Origin: Cycas panzhihuaensis
Taxonomy: Eukaryota; Cycadophyta
Reading direction: 5' to 3'
NCBI GenBank assembly: GCA_023213395.1
Contig: CM041465.1
Location: 64,487,741 to 64,551,740, forward strand
DNA length: 64,000 bases
A program made the translations under genes and the position numbers. Under the pieces are notes generated by a model. That model saw only the letters and a list, made by a program, of their open reading frames with translations, did no database searches and was not told the DNA's origin. Position 1 is the stretch's first letter; every line of letters starts with the position of its first letter. This document shows, one piece after another, positions 10,900 to 23,040 of the stretch.

Positions 10900-12720
10900 T
10901 TGATGAACCTAGCTGCAATGATGCTGAGGCTAGGAGATAGATGTTAAATATGATCCCCAAGATTATGGGGGAAGACTATAATAGAGTTCTTGAAGCTCCA
11001 TTCACTATAGAGGAGGTTAGGAATGTAGTGTTTGGCATGAAGAAGGAGAAATCCCCTAGCCCAGATGATTTTCCTCCAACCTTCTTCTAGGAATACTAGG
11101 ACATTATCAAGGAAGATCTCCTTAAGGCACTTTTAGATTTCTATACAAATGGCAGGATTCATGGGGAGTGGAAAGCCATCTTTTTAGCCTTGATTCCAAA
11201 GAAAGGAGATGCTAAAAAGATGGAAAATTTTAGACCTATAAGTCTTTGTAATGTGAAATATAACATCTTAGTAAAAAGTTTAGCCAACAAGTTAAAAAGA
11301 ATTCTCCTTTTGATAACAGCTCCTAACCAAGATGAATTTGTTAAAGGGAGGCAAATTTTGGATGGAATAATTGTGGTCCATGAAATGATTCACTCAATGT
11401 TTCAGAAGAAGGAACCTAGTATGATTATAAAAATTGACCTATCGAAGGCTTATGATAGAGTCTCCTAAGACTGTTTAATGGAATGTATTAGAGCCTTTAG
11501 GGTTAGCGAGCATATGGGGAACTAGATAAAAAGCTACATTATGAACCTTAAGTTATGAGTATTAGTTAATGGAACTTTAACAGCTTTCTTCCCTGGGTTC
11601 ATAGGCCTATGTCAAGAAGACCATTTAGCTCCTTGTCTCTTTATTATAATGGTTGAAATGCTAAGGAGGGCCCTCGAGGAAGCCATAGGGACATGCAACT
11701 TAAAAGGACTAAAGCCTACATCAAGAGTGGATAATGTGGTCTACCACCATTTCGTGGATGATAGTATTCTATTTGGTAAGGCTATAATTGTAGAGGTCAG
11801 AGTAATCAAAAAAGAGTTAGTTAAGTTTGAGGATGCTACTAATCAAAAGATCAACCTTAATAAGAGTAGTATCTTCTTCTTGAATACCTTGACAAGAACC
11901 CACGGTGTTATTAGTAGGATTCTAGGAATTCCTATTAGGAAGCTCCCCTCTCTGTACCTAGGTTTACCCCTATCTATGGGTAAATTAGAGCTCTAGAACC
12001 CCATTATTCATCGAGTTCAAAGGAAGCTAGTAGGTTGGAAAGGGGCACTATTGAGTAAAGCTAGTAAGTTGAAATTGTTGGCTACCTCTCTTTAAAGTGT
12101 TTCATCATACATGATGTCTCTATTTAGATACCCAATAAAGACCATCAATGTCCTAAAATCCATCTAGAAGAGGTTCTTGTGGTCTGTAATAGAGGATAGA
12201 GATAGAATTCACCTTGTTGCTTAGGAGAAAGTATGCCTTCCTAAGTGGGTAGGTGGTCTCAACGTGAAAGATATTTCCTACTTCAACAGGGCTTTGGTGG
12301 AAAAACTTGGTTGGAGCCTTGTTAAGGGGGAGAACAAATTTTGGTGAAGAATTATTACTCAGAAATATCTTAAACATAGAAAGTACCTAATGAATGATCT
12401 CTATGGGAAGGGAGCTTTTGAGATCTAGAGAAGTCTTATATGTGTGAGGAAGATTCTTGTAGCTGGGGTCAAGTGGAGCTTAGGGAATGGAGAAAGCATT
12501 AAAATATAAGAGGATGTCTGGTGTGGAAGGCCTTTACTAAAGGAGAGACCCTCCTTAGGAGTGCTTCAGAATATCTGCGAGAGGTCCTATGGGAGGAAGG
12601 TTAAATAGTATTGGGAAACTTATGGGAATGGAAAGATTTGGAGAAGCTTTAAGGACCTTCCCCATAAGTTCATAGGTAGGGATCACTTCCTTGAGATCTA
12701 AGCTCATAAAAAGCTATATG
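10900..12720 (+). pseudogene. LINE reverse transcriptase domain
   Basis: The frame resumes after the Copia insertion with APFTIEEVRNVVFGMKKEKSP, then ALIPKKGDAKKMENFRPISL, ITAPNQDEFVKGRQILDGI and MIIKIDLSKAYDRVS, the signature RT motifs of plant L1 elements. The catalytic motif C is HFVDDSILF with codons F-V-D-D at 11751-11762, so both Asp residues remain. The thumb region continues to about 12.2 kb (YLGLPLSMG, WKGALLSKASKLKLL, KWVGGLNVKDISYFNRALV). The enzyme would prime on nicked DNA. Some dozen stops interrupt the frame, nearly all explained by Gln or Trp codons changed by C-to-T or G-to-A. Confidence 0.92.
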
Positions 12721-12739
12721 CCTGAATTCCCCAAGGATG

Positions 12740-13190
12740 ATGTGATGGTCTGGCCTGGGGCTCCCTCAGGGCACTACTCGGTGAAGATGGGTTATTTTTC
12801 ATTGCTCTTACATAGAGACCTCAGTGATAATAAAGTGCTTAGTGGAGTTTAGAACTTAGGATTAATCCCCAAGGTAGCTATCTTTTAGTGGATGTGTCTA
12901 AAAAATAAAATCTTAACAACTAACAACCTAAGGAAAAGAGGTTTTATTATGGTGAGAAGATGCATTCTATGTAGGAAGCAGGAGAAGACCCTTGATCATA
13001 TTATGCTTAACTCCACATACTCTAGGGAGTTATGGAAGTTGTTGTGGAATACCCTTATGGTTGATTGGGTCCTTCTAGGTATGGTATGGGATTTGAATTC
13101 CTCTTGGACTTGCCCTTTAAGAAGTAAAGTTCTAAAGTCCATTTGGTCTACATTTGTTCCAATGATGATGTGGAATCTCTAGAAAGAAAA
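12740..13190 (+). pseudogene. LINE zf-RVT zinc-finger segment
   Basis: IPKVAIFxWMCLKNKILTT followed by RCILCRKQEKTLDHIMLNS and SRELW (roughly 12870-13045) match the Cys-x2-Cys-x7-8-His pattern of the zf-RVT domain that follows plant L1-type RT. The last Cys of the usual pattern reads Ser here. Confidence 0.85.
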
Positions 13191-13359
13191 AAACAAAAGA
13201 ATTTTTCAAGATAAGCATATGGATGAGCCTAAGATTTTTGGGATAATATTAAGGGCTTTGAAAGAGACCTTGAAGGATGAAGGGAAAAATTTGATCAACC
13301 CTTAGGATAGAACGATTATGGAAAAATGGGGGATAAGCATTAAGGTTAAACTGAAACTA

Positions 13360-13920
13360 ATTAGGAGGTGCAAATGGATTCCCCTGCCTATTATTTGGGT
13401 GAAAATCAACTTCAATGGAGCCATGAAAAGAACCCGTAGAGAATCGGGGGGGTGTGGGAGGGAGGGGAGGTGTGTGTAGGAATATGGAAAGGAAGGTGAT
13501 TTGGGTTTTTATGGATTACTATATCTCCCAATCCAATCATCAAGTTGAGTTGCAAGCTATGTGTAAAGCGGTGGATATGATTTCATAAGAGGTCCATGAC
13601 AGGGTCATTCTTGAAGGGGATTCTTTAAATATAATAAAGTTAATCAGGGGGTAGGCTAACCCAGATTGGAGATATAGAACCTAAATAAACAATGCCAAGG
13701 AGATCCTCATGAGAAGAGCTAACATCCAAACAATCCACACCTATAGAAAGATAATGGGATTGTTAATGGGTTAGCCAATTGGGGTGTTTGGGCCAAAAGG
13801 TATGAGCTTTAGAAGGATATGATCCTTGAGGGGATTCTGGCTTTGGTTAGGAAGGACACTAAGGATTTTGATACCAAACAGGTCTGCTAGCCTATGGGCA
13901 TGTAGGGGCAGATTATAGTC
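13360..13920 (+). pseudogene. LINE RNase H domain (copy 1)
   Basis: After a linker with WVKINFNGAMK (expected NxDGA; the catalytic Asp is replaced by Asn), the frame shifts and gives an RNase H core. It includes QAELQAMCKAVDM-like sequence from about 13548 with the conserved Glu, then VILEGDSLNIIKLI with the third acidic residue. RNase H would degrade the RNA of RNA/DNA hybrids. Stops and frameshifts make it non-functional. The segment from 13481 onward recurs at 15390 and 17314. Confidence 0.8.
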
Positions 13921-14087
13921 AGCCATCGGGCTTGTCGATGGCATGGGAGGGTGTCAATATGGGATTAGAGGTGGGATTCAGCTAGGCCATGGGCTTGTCA
14001 TGACAATTTTTTTAGGCTTAATTGGCAGACAATGTAAGGGGCTAGGGTCCCCTCCGAAACCCCCATTAATTTAAACCTTACGAAAAA

Positions 14088-14105
14088 GAATAAAACTACA
14101 TGGAT
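14088..14105. repeat. LINE target-site duplication, right copy
   Basis: GAATAAAACTACATGGAT matches 1999-2016 with one G/A difference. Copies two and three of the tandem array repeat it near 16001 and 17928. Confidence 0.85.
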
Positions 14106-15389
14106 GTTAACTAGGTGATGAATAGAAAGAATAGATTTACATAAAACTTAAATCAAATTGATCAAGAACATACCAAATAGAACAAATATGAGGGTGAAAA
14201 GATATATATAAATATATATAAAAATAAATAAAAGAAGAGAAAAAAAAAAAAATAAGACTACACCTATTAATCATGTAGATTCATGATTTTTTTTGTAGTT
14301 CTCTAAGTTAATAAATGAAAGCCATAAGGAGCAATGCATGAACTAAATGCCTACCCATTTTAATATTTCATACATGCCATGGTCTTCCTTTTCCTTTACC
14401 CTATGAATCTGTAATGTGAAACATGTAGGCACCCAAAAAGTAGGATATAAATGACATCTCGTAGTTTTTCACAAATAATGACCTAATGCTACTTATATTT
14501 AGGAATCTTGTCTATTGACAAAGGCTTAATCTAAACTGTTATTCTAGTAGTTAGAATGTCATCCTATGCACAACTTTAGTTGATGTTTGACCTACAAGCA
14601 ATTAGGAATGAGTCTTCTAAGGGGTATAGCACTAGCCCACATGTAGAATAAAATCTATTCATTTGGGGTACCTTTATCTTTGGACCCAATGAGATAGCTT
14701 GGAGTTGAATTAGATCCACCACAGGAGAGCCATATAGGCTTTGCAAGACATAGGAAGGATAGACTATAGACATGTAGAAGGATTTATCTACAAGTCTCCT
14801 TTGGGATAAGCCAGAGGGTAATGTAGCTAGATTTCAAAACTAAACAAGAAAAAGAGTGGTGAGATCAACGATATAGCTTGCATACATGAGATGTTAGTAC
14901 AAGTGTAGATAATATCCAAGTAAGAGTATGCATGCAACAAAATATTTATCATAAAATAATAGCTAAGAACTTCAAAAATTTATTATAAAGCTCTAATGCC
15001 AATTGATAGCAATATGAGGATAGAGCAGAACAGGTAATTACAAAGGCATAATGAATAAGATTATCAAATTTTAAAAAAAAATAAGGGCGGAAGTAAAGAA
15101 CACCTTTGGGCCATAGGATCTTGTATAAATAGTCAAGATATTGGGCAAGCCTTCCATCAACCAACTTTAGTATTGACAAATACCATTTAAAATAAAATAT
15201 AAAATAATATGTACCTATTGACTAGGTTAGTTGATGTTAGCTATTAACAATCCTATAATGTTTCAATGCAACGTGGACACTTAATTATAATATAAATAAA
15301 CATTATATCTAATAGGCAGGTGAGCCATCCAAATAACCTTACCTAAGGGAATTCTAGATTCTAGGAATTAATAGGCAATAAGATGGGAA

Positions 15390-15990
15390 AATGCAAGGGA
15401 AGGTGATTTTGGTTTTTGTGGATTACTATGGCTCCCAAACCAATCATCGAGCTGAGTTGGAAGCTATGTGCAAAGTGGTGGATATGATTTCGTAGGAGGG
15501 CCAAGACATGGTCATTCTTGAAAGGGATTCATTAAATATAATAAAGTTAATTAAGAGAGAGGCTGACCTAGATTAGAGATATAGAACCCAAATAAATAAT
15601 GCCAAGGAGATCCTCATGAGAAGAGTTGACATCCAGACAATCCACACCTATAGAAAGATAATAGGGTTGTTGATGGGTTGGCCAATTGGGGTGTTTAGGC
15701 CAAAAGGTATGCATTTTAGAAGGATATGATCCCTGAGGGGATTCTAGCTCTAGTTAGGAAAGACACTAAGGATTTTGATACCAGATAGGTGTGCTAGCCT
15801 CTAGGCATGTAGGGGCAGATTATAGTCAACCATCAAGCTTATCGATGGCATGGGAGGGTATGTAGATGGGATTAGAGGTAGGATTTAGCTAGGCCATGGG
15901 CTTGTCATAACAATTTATTGAGGCTTGATTGGCAGATGATGTAAGGGGTTGGGTTCCCCTCCAAAACCCCCATTAATTTAAACCTTATCA
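15390..15990 (+). pseudogene. LINE RNase H to 3' tail, copy 2
   Basis: A second copy of the LINE 3' end inside the tandem array. It keeps recognisable RNase H sequence (HRAELEAMCKVVDM-like, then a GDS-equivalent region) and ends in an A-rich tail near 15986. It never had the upstream RT here, so it is a duplication product, not an independent insertion. Confidence 0.85.
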
Positions 15991-17313
15991 AAAAAAAGAA
16001 GAATAAAACTACATGGATGTTAACTAGGTGATGAATAGAAAGAATAAATTTGCATTAAACTTAAATCGAATTGATTAAGAATAGATCAAATAGATCAAAT
16101 ATAAGGGCAAAAGGATATATATAAATATATACATATATAAATAAAAGAAGAGAAAAAATATATATAAAAAAAAAACAAGACTACACCTATTAATCACGTA
16201 GATTCATGTTTTTTTTTGTAGTTCTCTAGGGTAATAAATGGGAGCCACAAGGAGTAATGCATGAACTAAATACCTATCCCTTTTAACATGTTGTATATGC
16301 CATGGTCTTCCTTTTTCTTTACCCTATGAATCTGCAATGTGCAACATGTAGGCACTCAAAAAGTAGGATATAAATGACATCCCATAGTTTTTCACAAATA
16401 ATGACCTAATGCTACTTATGTTTAGGAATCTTATCTATTAACAAAGGCTTAATCTAAACCCTTGTTCTAGTCATTAGAATGTCATCCTATGCATAACTTT
16501 AGTTGATGTCTGACCTACAAGCAATTAGGAATGAGTCTCCTAAGGGGTATAGCACTAGCCCACATGTAGAAGAAAATCTATCCATTTAAGGTACCTTTAT
16601 CTTTGGACCCAATGAGATAGCTTCGAGTTGAATCAGATCCACCACAGGAAAGCCATATAGGCTTTTCAAAACATAGGGAGGATAGACTATAGACATGTAG
16701 AAGGATTTAACTACAAGTCTCCTTTGGGATAAGCTAAAGGGTAATGCAACTAGATCTTAAAACTAAACAAGAAAAATAGTGGTGAGATCAAAGATATGGC
16801 TTGCATACATGAGATGTTAGTACAAGTGTAGATAATGTCCAAGTAAGAGTATGCATACAACAAAATATTTATCATACAATAATAGCTAAGAACTTCAAAA
16901 TTTTATTGTAAAGCTCTAACGTTAATTGATAGCAATATGAGGATAGAGCATATTAGGTAATTACAAAGCCATAATGAATAAGATTATCAAATTTTCAAAA
17001 AAAATAAGGGTTACAATAAATAACACCTTTGGGCCATAGGAGCTTATATAAATAGTCAGGATATTAGGCAAGCCTACCATTAACCAACTTTAGTATTAAC
17101 AAATACCATTTAAAATAAAATATAAAATAATATATACCTATTGACTAGGTTAGCTGATGTCATCTATTAGCAATCCTATAATATTCGAATGCAACGTGGA
17201 CACTTAATTATAATATAAATGAATATTATATCTAATAGGCAGTTGAGCCATCTAAATAACCTTTACCTAAGGGAATTCTAGATTCTAGGAAGTAACAGGT
17301 AATAAGATGGGAA

Positions 17314-17925
17314 TATGGAAGGGAAGATGATTTGGGTTTTTGTGGATTACTATGGCTCCCAAACCAATCATTGAGCTAAGTTGGAAGCTATATGCAAAGC
17401 GGTAGATATGATTTCACAGGAGGGCCATGGCAGGGTCATTCTTGAAGGGGATTTGTTAAATATAATAAAGTTAATTAATGGGGTGGCTAACCTAGATTAG
17501 AGATATAGAACCCAAATAAACAATGCCAAGGAGATCCTCATGAGAAGAGATGACATCTAAACAATCCACACATATAGAAAGATAATGGGGTTGTTGATGG
17601 GTTGGCCAACTGGGGTGTTTCGGCCAAAAGGTATGAGTTTTAGAAGGATATGATACATGAGGGGATTTTGGCTCTGGTTAGGAAGGACACTAAGGATTTT
17701 GATATGAGATAGGTCTACTAGCCTCTAGGCATGTAGGGGTAGATTATAGTCAGCCATCGGGCTTGTTGATGGCATGGGAGGGTATGTAGATGGGATTAGT
17801 GGTGGGATTTAAATAGGCCATGGGATTATCATGATAATCTTTTGAGGCTTGATTGATAGATGGTGTAAGGGGCTAGGGTCCCCTCCAAAACCCCCATTAA
17901 TTTAAACCTTATCAAAAAAAAAAAA
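17314..17925 (+). pseudogene. LINE RNase H to 3' tail, copy 3
   Basis: The third copy, with the same start and order as copies one and two and a longer A run near 17911-17927. Stops occur at some of the same and some different positions, as expected after separate decay. Confidence 0.85.
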
Positions 17926-18090
17926 AAAGAATAAAACTACATGGATGTTAACTAGATGATGAATAGAAAGAATAAATTTGCATAAAACTTAAATCAAATT
18001 AATCAAGAATAGATCAAATAGATCAAATATGAGGGTGAAAAGATATATATGAATATATATTAAAAAAATAAAAGAAAAAAAATAAAATAA

Positions 18091-18093
<3 letters not shown>

Positions 18094-18133
<40 letters not shown>
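18094..18133. repeat. (AT)n microsatellite
   Basis: About 20 uninterrupted AT dinucleotides in tandem copy 3. The matching places in copies one and two are much shorter, so it expanded after the duplication. Confidence 0.95.
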
Positions 18134-18136
<3 letters not shown>

Positions 18137-19279
18137 AGACTATACCTATTAATCACATAGATTCATGTTTTTTTTTTGTAGTTCTCTAGGGTAATAAATA
18201 GGAACCACAAGGAGCAATCTACGAACTAAATTCTTACCCCTTTTAACGTTTCATACATGCCATGGTATTCTTTTTTCTTTATCCTATGAATCTACAATGT
18301 GTAACATGTAGGCACTCAAAAAGTAGGATATAAATGACATCTCTTAGTTTTTCATAGATAATGACCTAATGTTGCTTGTGTTTAGGAATCTCATCTATTG
18401 ACAAAGGTGTAATTTAAACCCTTGTTCTAGTAGTTAGAATGTCATCCTATGCACAACTTTAGTTGATGTATGACCTGCAAGCAATTAGGAATGAGTCTCC
18501 TAAGGGGTAGAGCACTAGCCCACATGTAGAAGAAAATCTATTCATTTGGGGTGCCTTTATCTTTGGACCCAATGAGATAGCTTGGAGTTGAATTAGATCC
18601 ACCACAGGAGAGCCATATAGGCTTTGCAAAACATAGGGATGATAGACTATAGACATGTAGAAGGATTTAACTGCAAGTCTCCTTTGGGATAAGCCAGAGG
18701 GTAATGTAGTTAGATTTCAAAACTAAACAAGAAAAAGGGTGGTGAGATCAACGATATGGCTTGCATACATGAGATGTTAATACAAGTGTAGATAATGCCC
18801 AAGCAAGAGTATACATACAAAAAAATATTTATCATATAATAATATCTAAGAACTTCAAAAATTTATTGTAAAGCTATAACACCAATTGATAGCAATATGA
18901 GGATAGAGAAGAACAGGTAATTACAAAGCCATAATGAATAAGATTATGAAATTTTCAAAAAAAAAAAAAGGGTGGTAGTAAAGAACACCTTTGGGCCATA
19001 GGAGCTTGTATAAATAGTTAGGATATTGGGTAAGCCTACCATCAACCAACTTTAATATTGACAAATACCATTTAAAATAAATAGAAAATAATATGTACCT
19101 ATTGACTAGGTTAGCTAATGTTAGCTACTGGCAATCCTATAATGTTCCAATGCAACATGGATACTTAATTATAATATAAATAAACATTATATCTAACAGG
19201 TAGGTGAGCCATCTAAATAATCTTTACCTAAGGGAATTCTAGATTCTTGGAGTTAATATACAATAAGATGGGAAAATGA

Positions 19280-19413
19280 GTAGAAAATATGAGGAAGTAA
19301 ATGCTAAGACTAAGGGTCAATCTATTAAGGAGTTAGAAGCAAGAGCAGCATAAACACCTCTTAAATAAGGAAATAAAGATTGTAGGGGACTAATAGTAGT
19401 TATATTATCTAGA
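19280..19413. other. Flank between the tandem array and Gy-A
   Basis: 134 bp with no recognised feature. It ends in CTAGA, a possible target duplication of Gy-A (compare CTATC at 33842-33846). Confidence 0.5.
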
Positions 19414-22184
19414 TGTGCATCTACGGGATAGCTACATAACTGAATAGGAATAACGAGGGCAATCAATGACACTACCAAGTCCAGATAAGAACCTATGAGT
19501 AAGGCAAATACCACACAGGGTGCCCCATGTACTGGAGCGCAAGTTCGAGACCTACGGATGGTACCCAGCTACCTGGAGGTGGTTTCCCACTTCAGTTAAG
19601 AAGAGAGGAGGCGGAAGATTAACCTAGGTAGGTCTAAGAGAAGGATCCTCCCACCCTTGGATGGCCAGAAGGGAAGGGAGAGAACCCTTCAAAGGTTTCC
19701 CTATAGTAGAGGGAAACAAGTAAGGGGTAAGTAGGTGAGCAACCTATAGATAAGATCTTCTCGGTTATCTGCCTAAGTGGAAGAAAACCGAAGGAGGATA
19801 GAGAGAAGGGGAACGATCGACCGATCAAGAGTTCCCCCATCAAAAGATTAATCAAGAGAAAAGAGAGTGCTATGATGCACGCAAATAAACTAAACCAAAC
19901 ATAACAAGCCAATAGGACAAGGGTGAAGTTTACAAGGTGAAGGGAAAGGTTAAAAGGGGAAGCTTCCTAAAACCTTTACCTATGATAGATATAATGCATG
20001 AAATGTAACAAACGGAATATAAACCAAATTAGTGAGTCAGTTTCCCTTTTTCTTTCTAATGATCTAATTACTACCATGCAAAATCTTTTAAAGAAAAGAA
20101 AATGAAGTAGAGCGAGAGCACATACCTAGGATAGAGACGTGATTGAAGTGGCGGCATTCCCAAGAGGTATCTAAGATTGCTCCACAAAGCATAGCGAATG
20201 AGAGGGGTCATGGTAGGAGAAAGCGTGGGGCTTCCTTACCTTCCCCAGAAGTGACACTAGAGTGCCAAGAAAGGAAAAAAGAAAAATGATGGTAGCAAAT
20301 GAAATGATAAAATAAAATATAATTAAAGCACTTACCCATAAGAGAGAAGAGGAGGGAATCCCTTATGCCTTCCGTGTACCTACAAGTATGTATGAATATC
20401 CCTCTCCAAGGAAAGGAGGCTAACAACACAAAGTGGAGTCCAATAACACGTGCATACATATATGAAAGACAAGTCTCTATATCTATATGTTAGTGTACAC
20501 AAACCACAAGGTTACAATAATAATCTATGGAAAAACAAACTACTCAAATGAATAGTAAGTAGATAAGTAAGCCTCGGAGTGGCCCACCTCCCTCAAAGAG
20601 TAACCCTACCCTCCCTCAAGAAGCCACAAGGCAACGAGGGTATGGCTATAAGGCTGGCTAAAAAATGGGATAGAAGAGATGCAAGAGAACCTAAATCAAA
20701 GCTCAACAAGGCTAGGGTACTATGAGGAGCAAATCAGACCGTTGAGAGGAGGATTGAGCCAAGAAAGGTAATTAGGGCTTATGTGTTGCCCAGATTAAGA
20801 GATGAGCCCTCAAACTAGTGCTACAATAAGTGCCAATGCTGATATCAGTGGCTGGAAATAACCTACTAAACCCTTACTCCACTCCAAGAGTAGCACGGGG
20901 CAAAAAGGGAAGTTTAGAAGGTGCAAAGCCTCTTAGGGAGCATGGAAGGTGGTACAGAATCCACCCAGCTCTATCCCAAACCTTATGTATCCCTCTTGAC
21001 CATTGTCCTGGGTGTGAAACACAGGAAAAGAGGCCCTAATAGTAGAGAAAAAAGCTTAAGGGAAAGGCAAGAAATAACCCTTTGAATGAGATAAGTTAAG
21101 CTAGTGTAAATATGAAAAAATTAGGCATAAATTGGGCAAAGGAAAGACCTTAAACCAAAAAATACCTGTAGAGAAGATGGGAGGTGTTTGCCTCTATCAA
21201 AACCTACTAGAAAGAGACTAAGAAATCTATAGAAAGACTATGGAGTAGCAGGTATGGAGCCCCTGCTAAGATAGCTGAAGGAAAACCTACACTTGAGACT
21301 GCTTGATGGCTGCCCAGGCAAGGAGGTCCTGGAAACTCTTCAAAGAGGCCCTTTCCAAGGTGTGGAAGGGGCTAGGAAGATGTCACAACTAAACCAAAGG
21401 AGAGTTGGGCACTGGAGAGTAGTTGCAGCTCCTGAAACAATAGTGGAGCAGTTGGGAACAACAGACAGTAGGGTATTTTTCCTTGTGATCCTTCTAAAAT
21501 GAGCAAAAAGATCCATAAAATGAATTAGGTAGGACTTAAATACCCAGCCTTAACCTTAATCGAGCGATTAGGGCATGACTGGCGGTGAGTTATGTCATGA
21601 TACATGTGGCAATTCCATAATAAATGCAAAAATTGCCACGACAAATTTTTAAAAATAAGTTATGATAGTCATACCGCGGTAAACTTTGTGGTACCGTAGT
21701 AAATCTTGCGGTACCTTAAAATCTACCATGGTATGGGACTAGAGGCCAAATCTGGCCCAAACAGTTAGCCTGGGCTATGGGCCAATGGCCTAAGAGGCCA
21801 GCAGGGGGGAGGGCCACCTGCCCAGAGGCAGATAAGTTGATAAATGAGCCACAAGAAGCGACAATGGGACTCAAAAGTGCAATAAGTCAACCAAATGACG
21901 ATGGATCATCATATAGGTAGGGATGATATGGGCCAAATGGGTCTTAAGGTGAGTAGGGAAGAATGCAGGAAGTGATGTGGCCACTGGGGTATCACACTCA
22001 CTGGGAATGTGCCCCTGCTATAGTCGTCATAGGCTAGATAGGTGTAGATGACAACATGACCATATATGAAATCACAGCATGCAAGCAGATACTCATCACA
22101 AAACAAAACAATAATAAGGTGAGGAACATACCTACACTTACCTGAGTTGACCATTCCGTATCCATTCCCAGAAGCTAGGAAATG
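19414..22184 (-). repeat. Gy-A 3' LTR
   Basis: 2,771 bp. The plus-strand start TGTGCATCTAC matches the starts at 31076, 49199 and 63055. The other end abuts a polypurine tract. Several open frames of 65-92 codons lie inside, but they recur in degraded form in the other LTRs and are not called genes. On the minus strand a TATTTAAG TATA-like box lies at about 21533-21540. A cluster of GGTAAACTT-GCGGTACC-type subrepeats lies at about 21672-21718. Confidence 0.92.
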
Positions 22185-22197
22185 CTGCCCCCTTGGT
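22185..22197 (-). other. Gy-A polypurine tract
   Basis: The minus strand reads ACCAAGGGGGCAG immediately before the 3' LTR. The same tract occurs in Gy-B at 51988-51999. Confidence 0.8.
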
Positions 22198-22499
22198 AGC
22201 AAAGCCTTGCCACTCGTAAGCATGGTGTGATGGCAAATGTTGGCAACATAATTGTCAATAGCACATATGTATGTAGATATACAAATCAAGATCATAATAG
22301 TAGTCAAGGATGCCAGTGAGTGTTGTGGCAGAATGCATGGATACGAAGGCAAGGGTGGAGATAATATAGGAGCTGCCTATGTGCCACCTAGGAATCGACT
22401 GGAAAATATGAAGGGTGAGGGGGCCACCCCCACCACAAAAGATGCAAAGAGATATGCATAATCAAGTAGAAGAGATGAGTAAATAGAACTAGTAGTCAC

Positions 22500-23040
22500 C
22501 ATAGTTTAACCTCATTAGCGGCTAAGTTTTAGAGGTACGAACAGATCGCCAGAAGATGAAGCACACGACGACCTAGGGTTTAGGTGATAGAGTGACCAGA
22601 TAAGCCTTAGGGACGGTTAGCAAGAAGAGGAAGGCGGCGCTAAAGGATGAGGCAAATGAGACTATCTACCTTAGCGTTGAGGGCCCAAAGAATGTGTTGA
22701 ATGTCAACAGATGAGAAGTGGGCCAGGTGGGATCTAACGGTAGAAGCAAGGGTTCTCAAGTGAGGGCATCGCACCTAGTAAACCTGAGTGAGATGGGACA
22801 CTATAACCTGAGAGTCACAAAGCAAAATGATAGGTCTATGATGGAAACGAAGAGCATCTATGAGAGCTTCAATAATAGTTATGTACTCAGCTTCATTATT
22901 GGTAGCCTCTAGGAGGAAGACCCCAGAGTGTAGGAAATCATGTCCAGAGGGGTTGCGAAGAATCTATGCAGTGGCAGAAGGTCCAAGGTTACTGCAGCTT
23001 CCGTCATCGATAAAAATATAGAGGAACATGGGTGACACAA
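22500..23040 (-). pseudogene. Gy-A second RNase H domain (beside the 3' LTR)
   Basis: On the minus strand the frame reads FIDDGS (Asp codons 23003-23008), ATNNEAEY (Glu codon 22886-22888) and LLCDSQVIVSHL (Asp codon 22814-22816), all in one frame. After a frameshift comes HILxALNAKVDSLI with the final acidic residue near 22675. This is the full acidic set of an RNase H fold, and the NNEAEY motif resembles the archaeal-like RNase H that Tat elements are known to carry in addition to the RT-linked one. It lies beyond integrase and the antisense gene, about 0.3 kb from the 3' LTR. One internal stop and one frameshift are present. Confidence 0.8.

Larger units (their letters stand above)
2017..14087 (+). 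mobile_element. 5'-truncated L1-type LINE, split by a Copia insertion
   Basis: A non-LTR retrotransposon on the plus strand of about 4.5 kb once the 7.6-kb Copia element at 3328-10894 (plus one target duplication) is removed. Domain order is endonuclease, reverse transcriptase, zf-RVT zinc finger and RNase H, which is the ORF2 layout of plant L1 elements with RNase H. It begins only about 100 bp before the endonuclease, so ORF1 is missing and the copy is 5'-truncated. The 3' end is a short A-rich tail (about 14081-14087) abutting an 18-bp target duplication. The frame has many stops, mostly TAG where Gln or Trp is expected, so it is long dead. The 3' end was later copied twice in tandem (13481-19279). 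Confidence 0.9.
13481..19279. repeat. Three tandem copies of a 1.9-kb unit (LINE 3' end plus flank)
   Basis: Copies run about 13481-15389, 15390-17313 and 17314-19279. The landmark GGAAGGTGAT (GGAAGATGAT in copy 3) lies at 13491, 15398 and 17322, giving periods of 1907 and 1924 bp. Each unit holds the RNase H-to-tail part of the LINE, the A-rich tail with the ACTACATGGATG target sequence, and about 1.28 kb of non-LINE DNA. Because the LINE/flank junction is inside every copy, the duplications came after LINE insertion. Junctions share a GGGAAAATG/GGAATATGG-like microhomology. The copies have visibly diverged by scattered substitutions and poly-A or AT length changes. Confidence 0.93.

Noticed and set aside
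14576-14773. A 65-codon minus-strand frame recurring almost unchanged at 18459-18656 and suggesting a conserved small protein.
   Set aside because: The similarity follows from the tandem duplication. The equivalent in copy two (about 16517-16693) contains a stop, and no start context, domain or codon constraint is visible.
19409-19413. CTAGA as a perfect target duplication of Gy-A.
   Set aside because: The other side reads CTATC; three of five match, so it is recorded only as a weak candidate.
19634-20459. Open frames inside the long LTRs of Gy-A and Gy-B (also about 31630-32405 and 49376-49579).
   Set aside because: They do not keep a common frame among the four LTR copies and match no domain.
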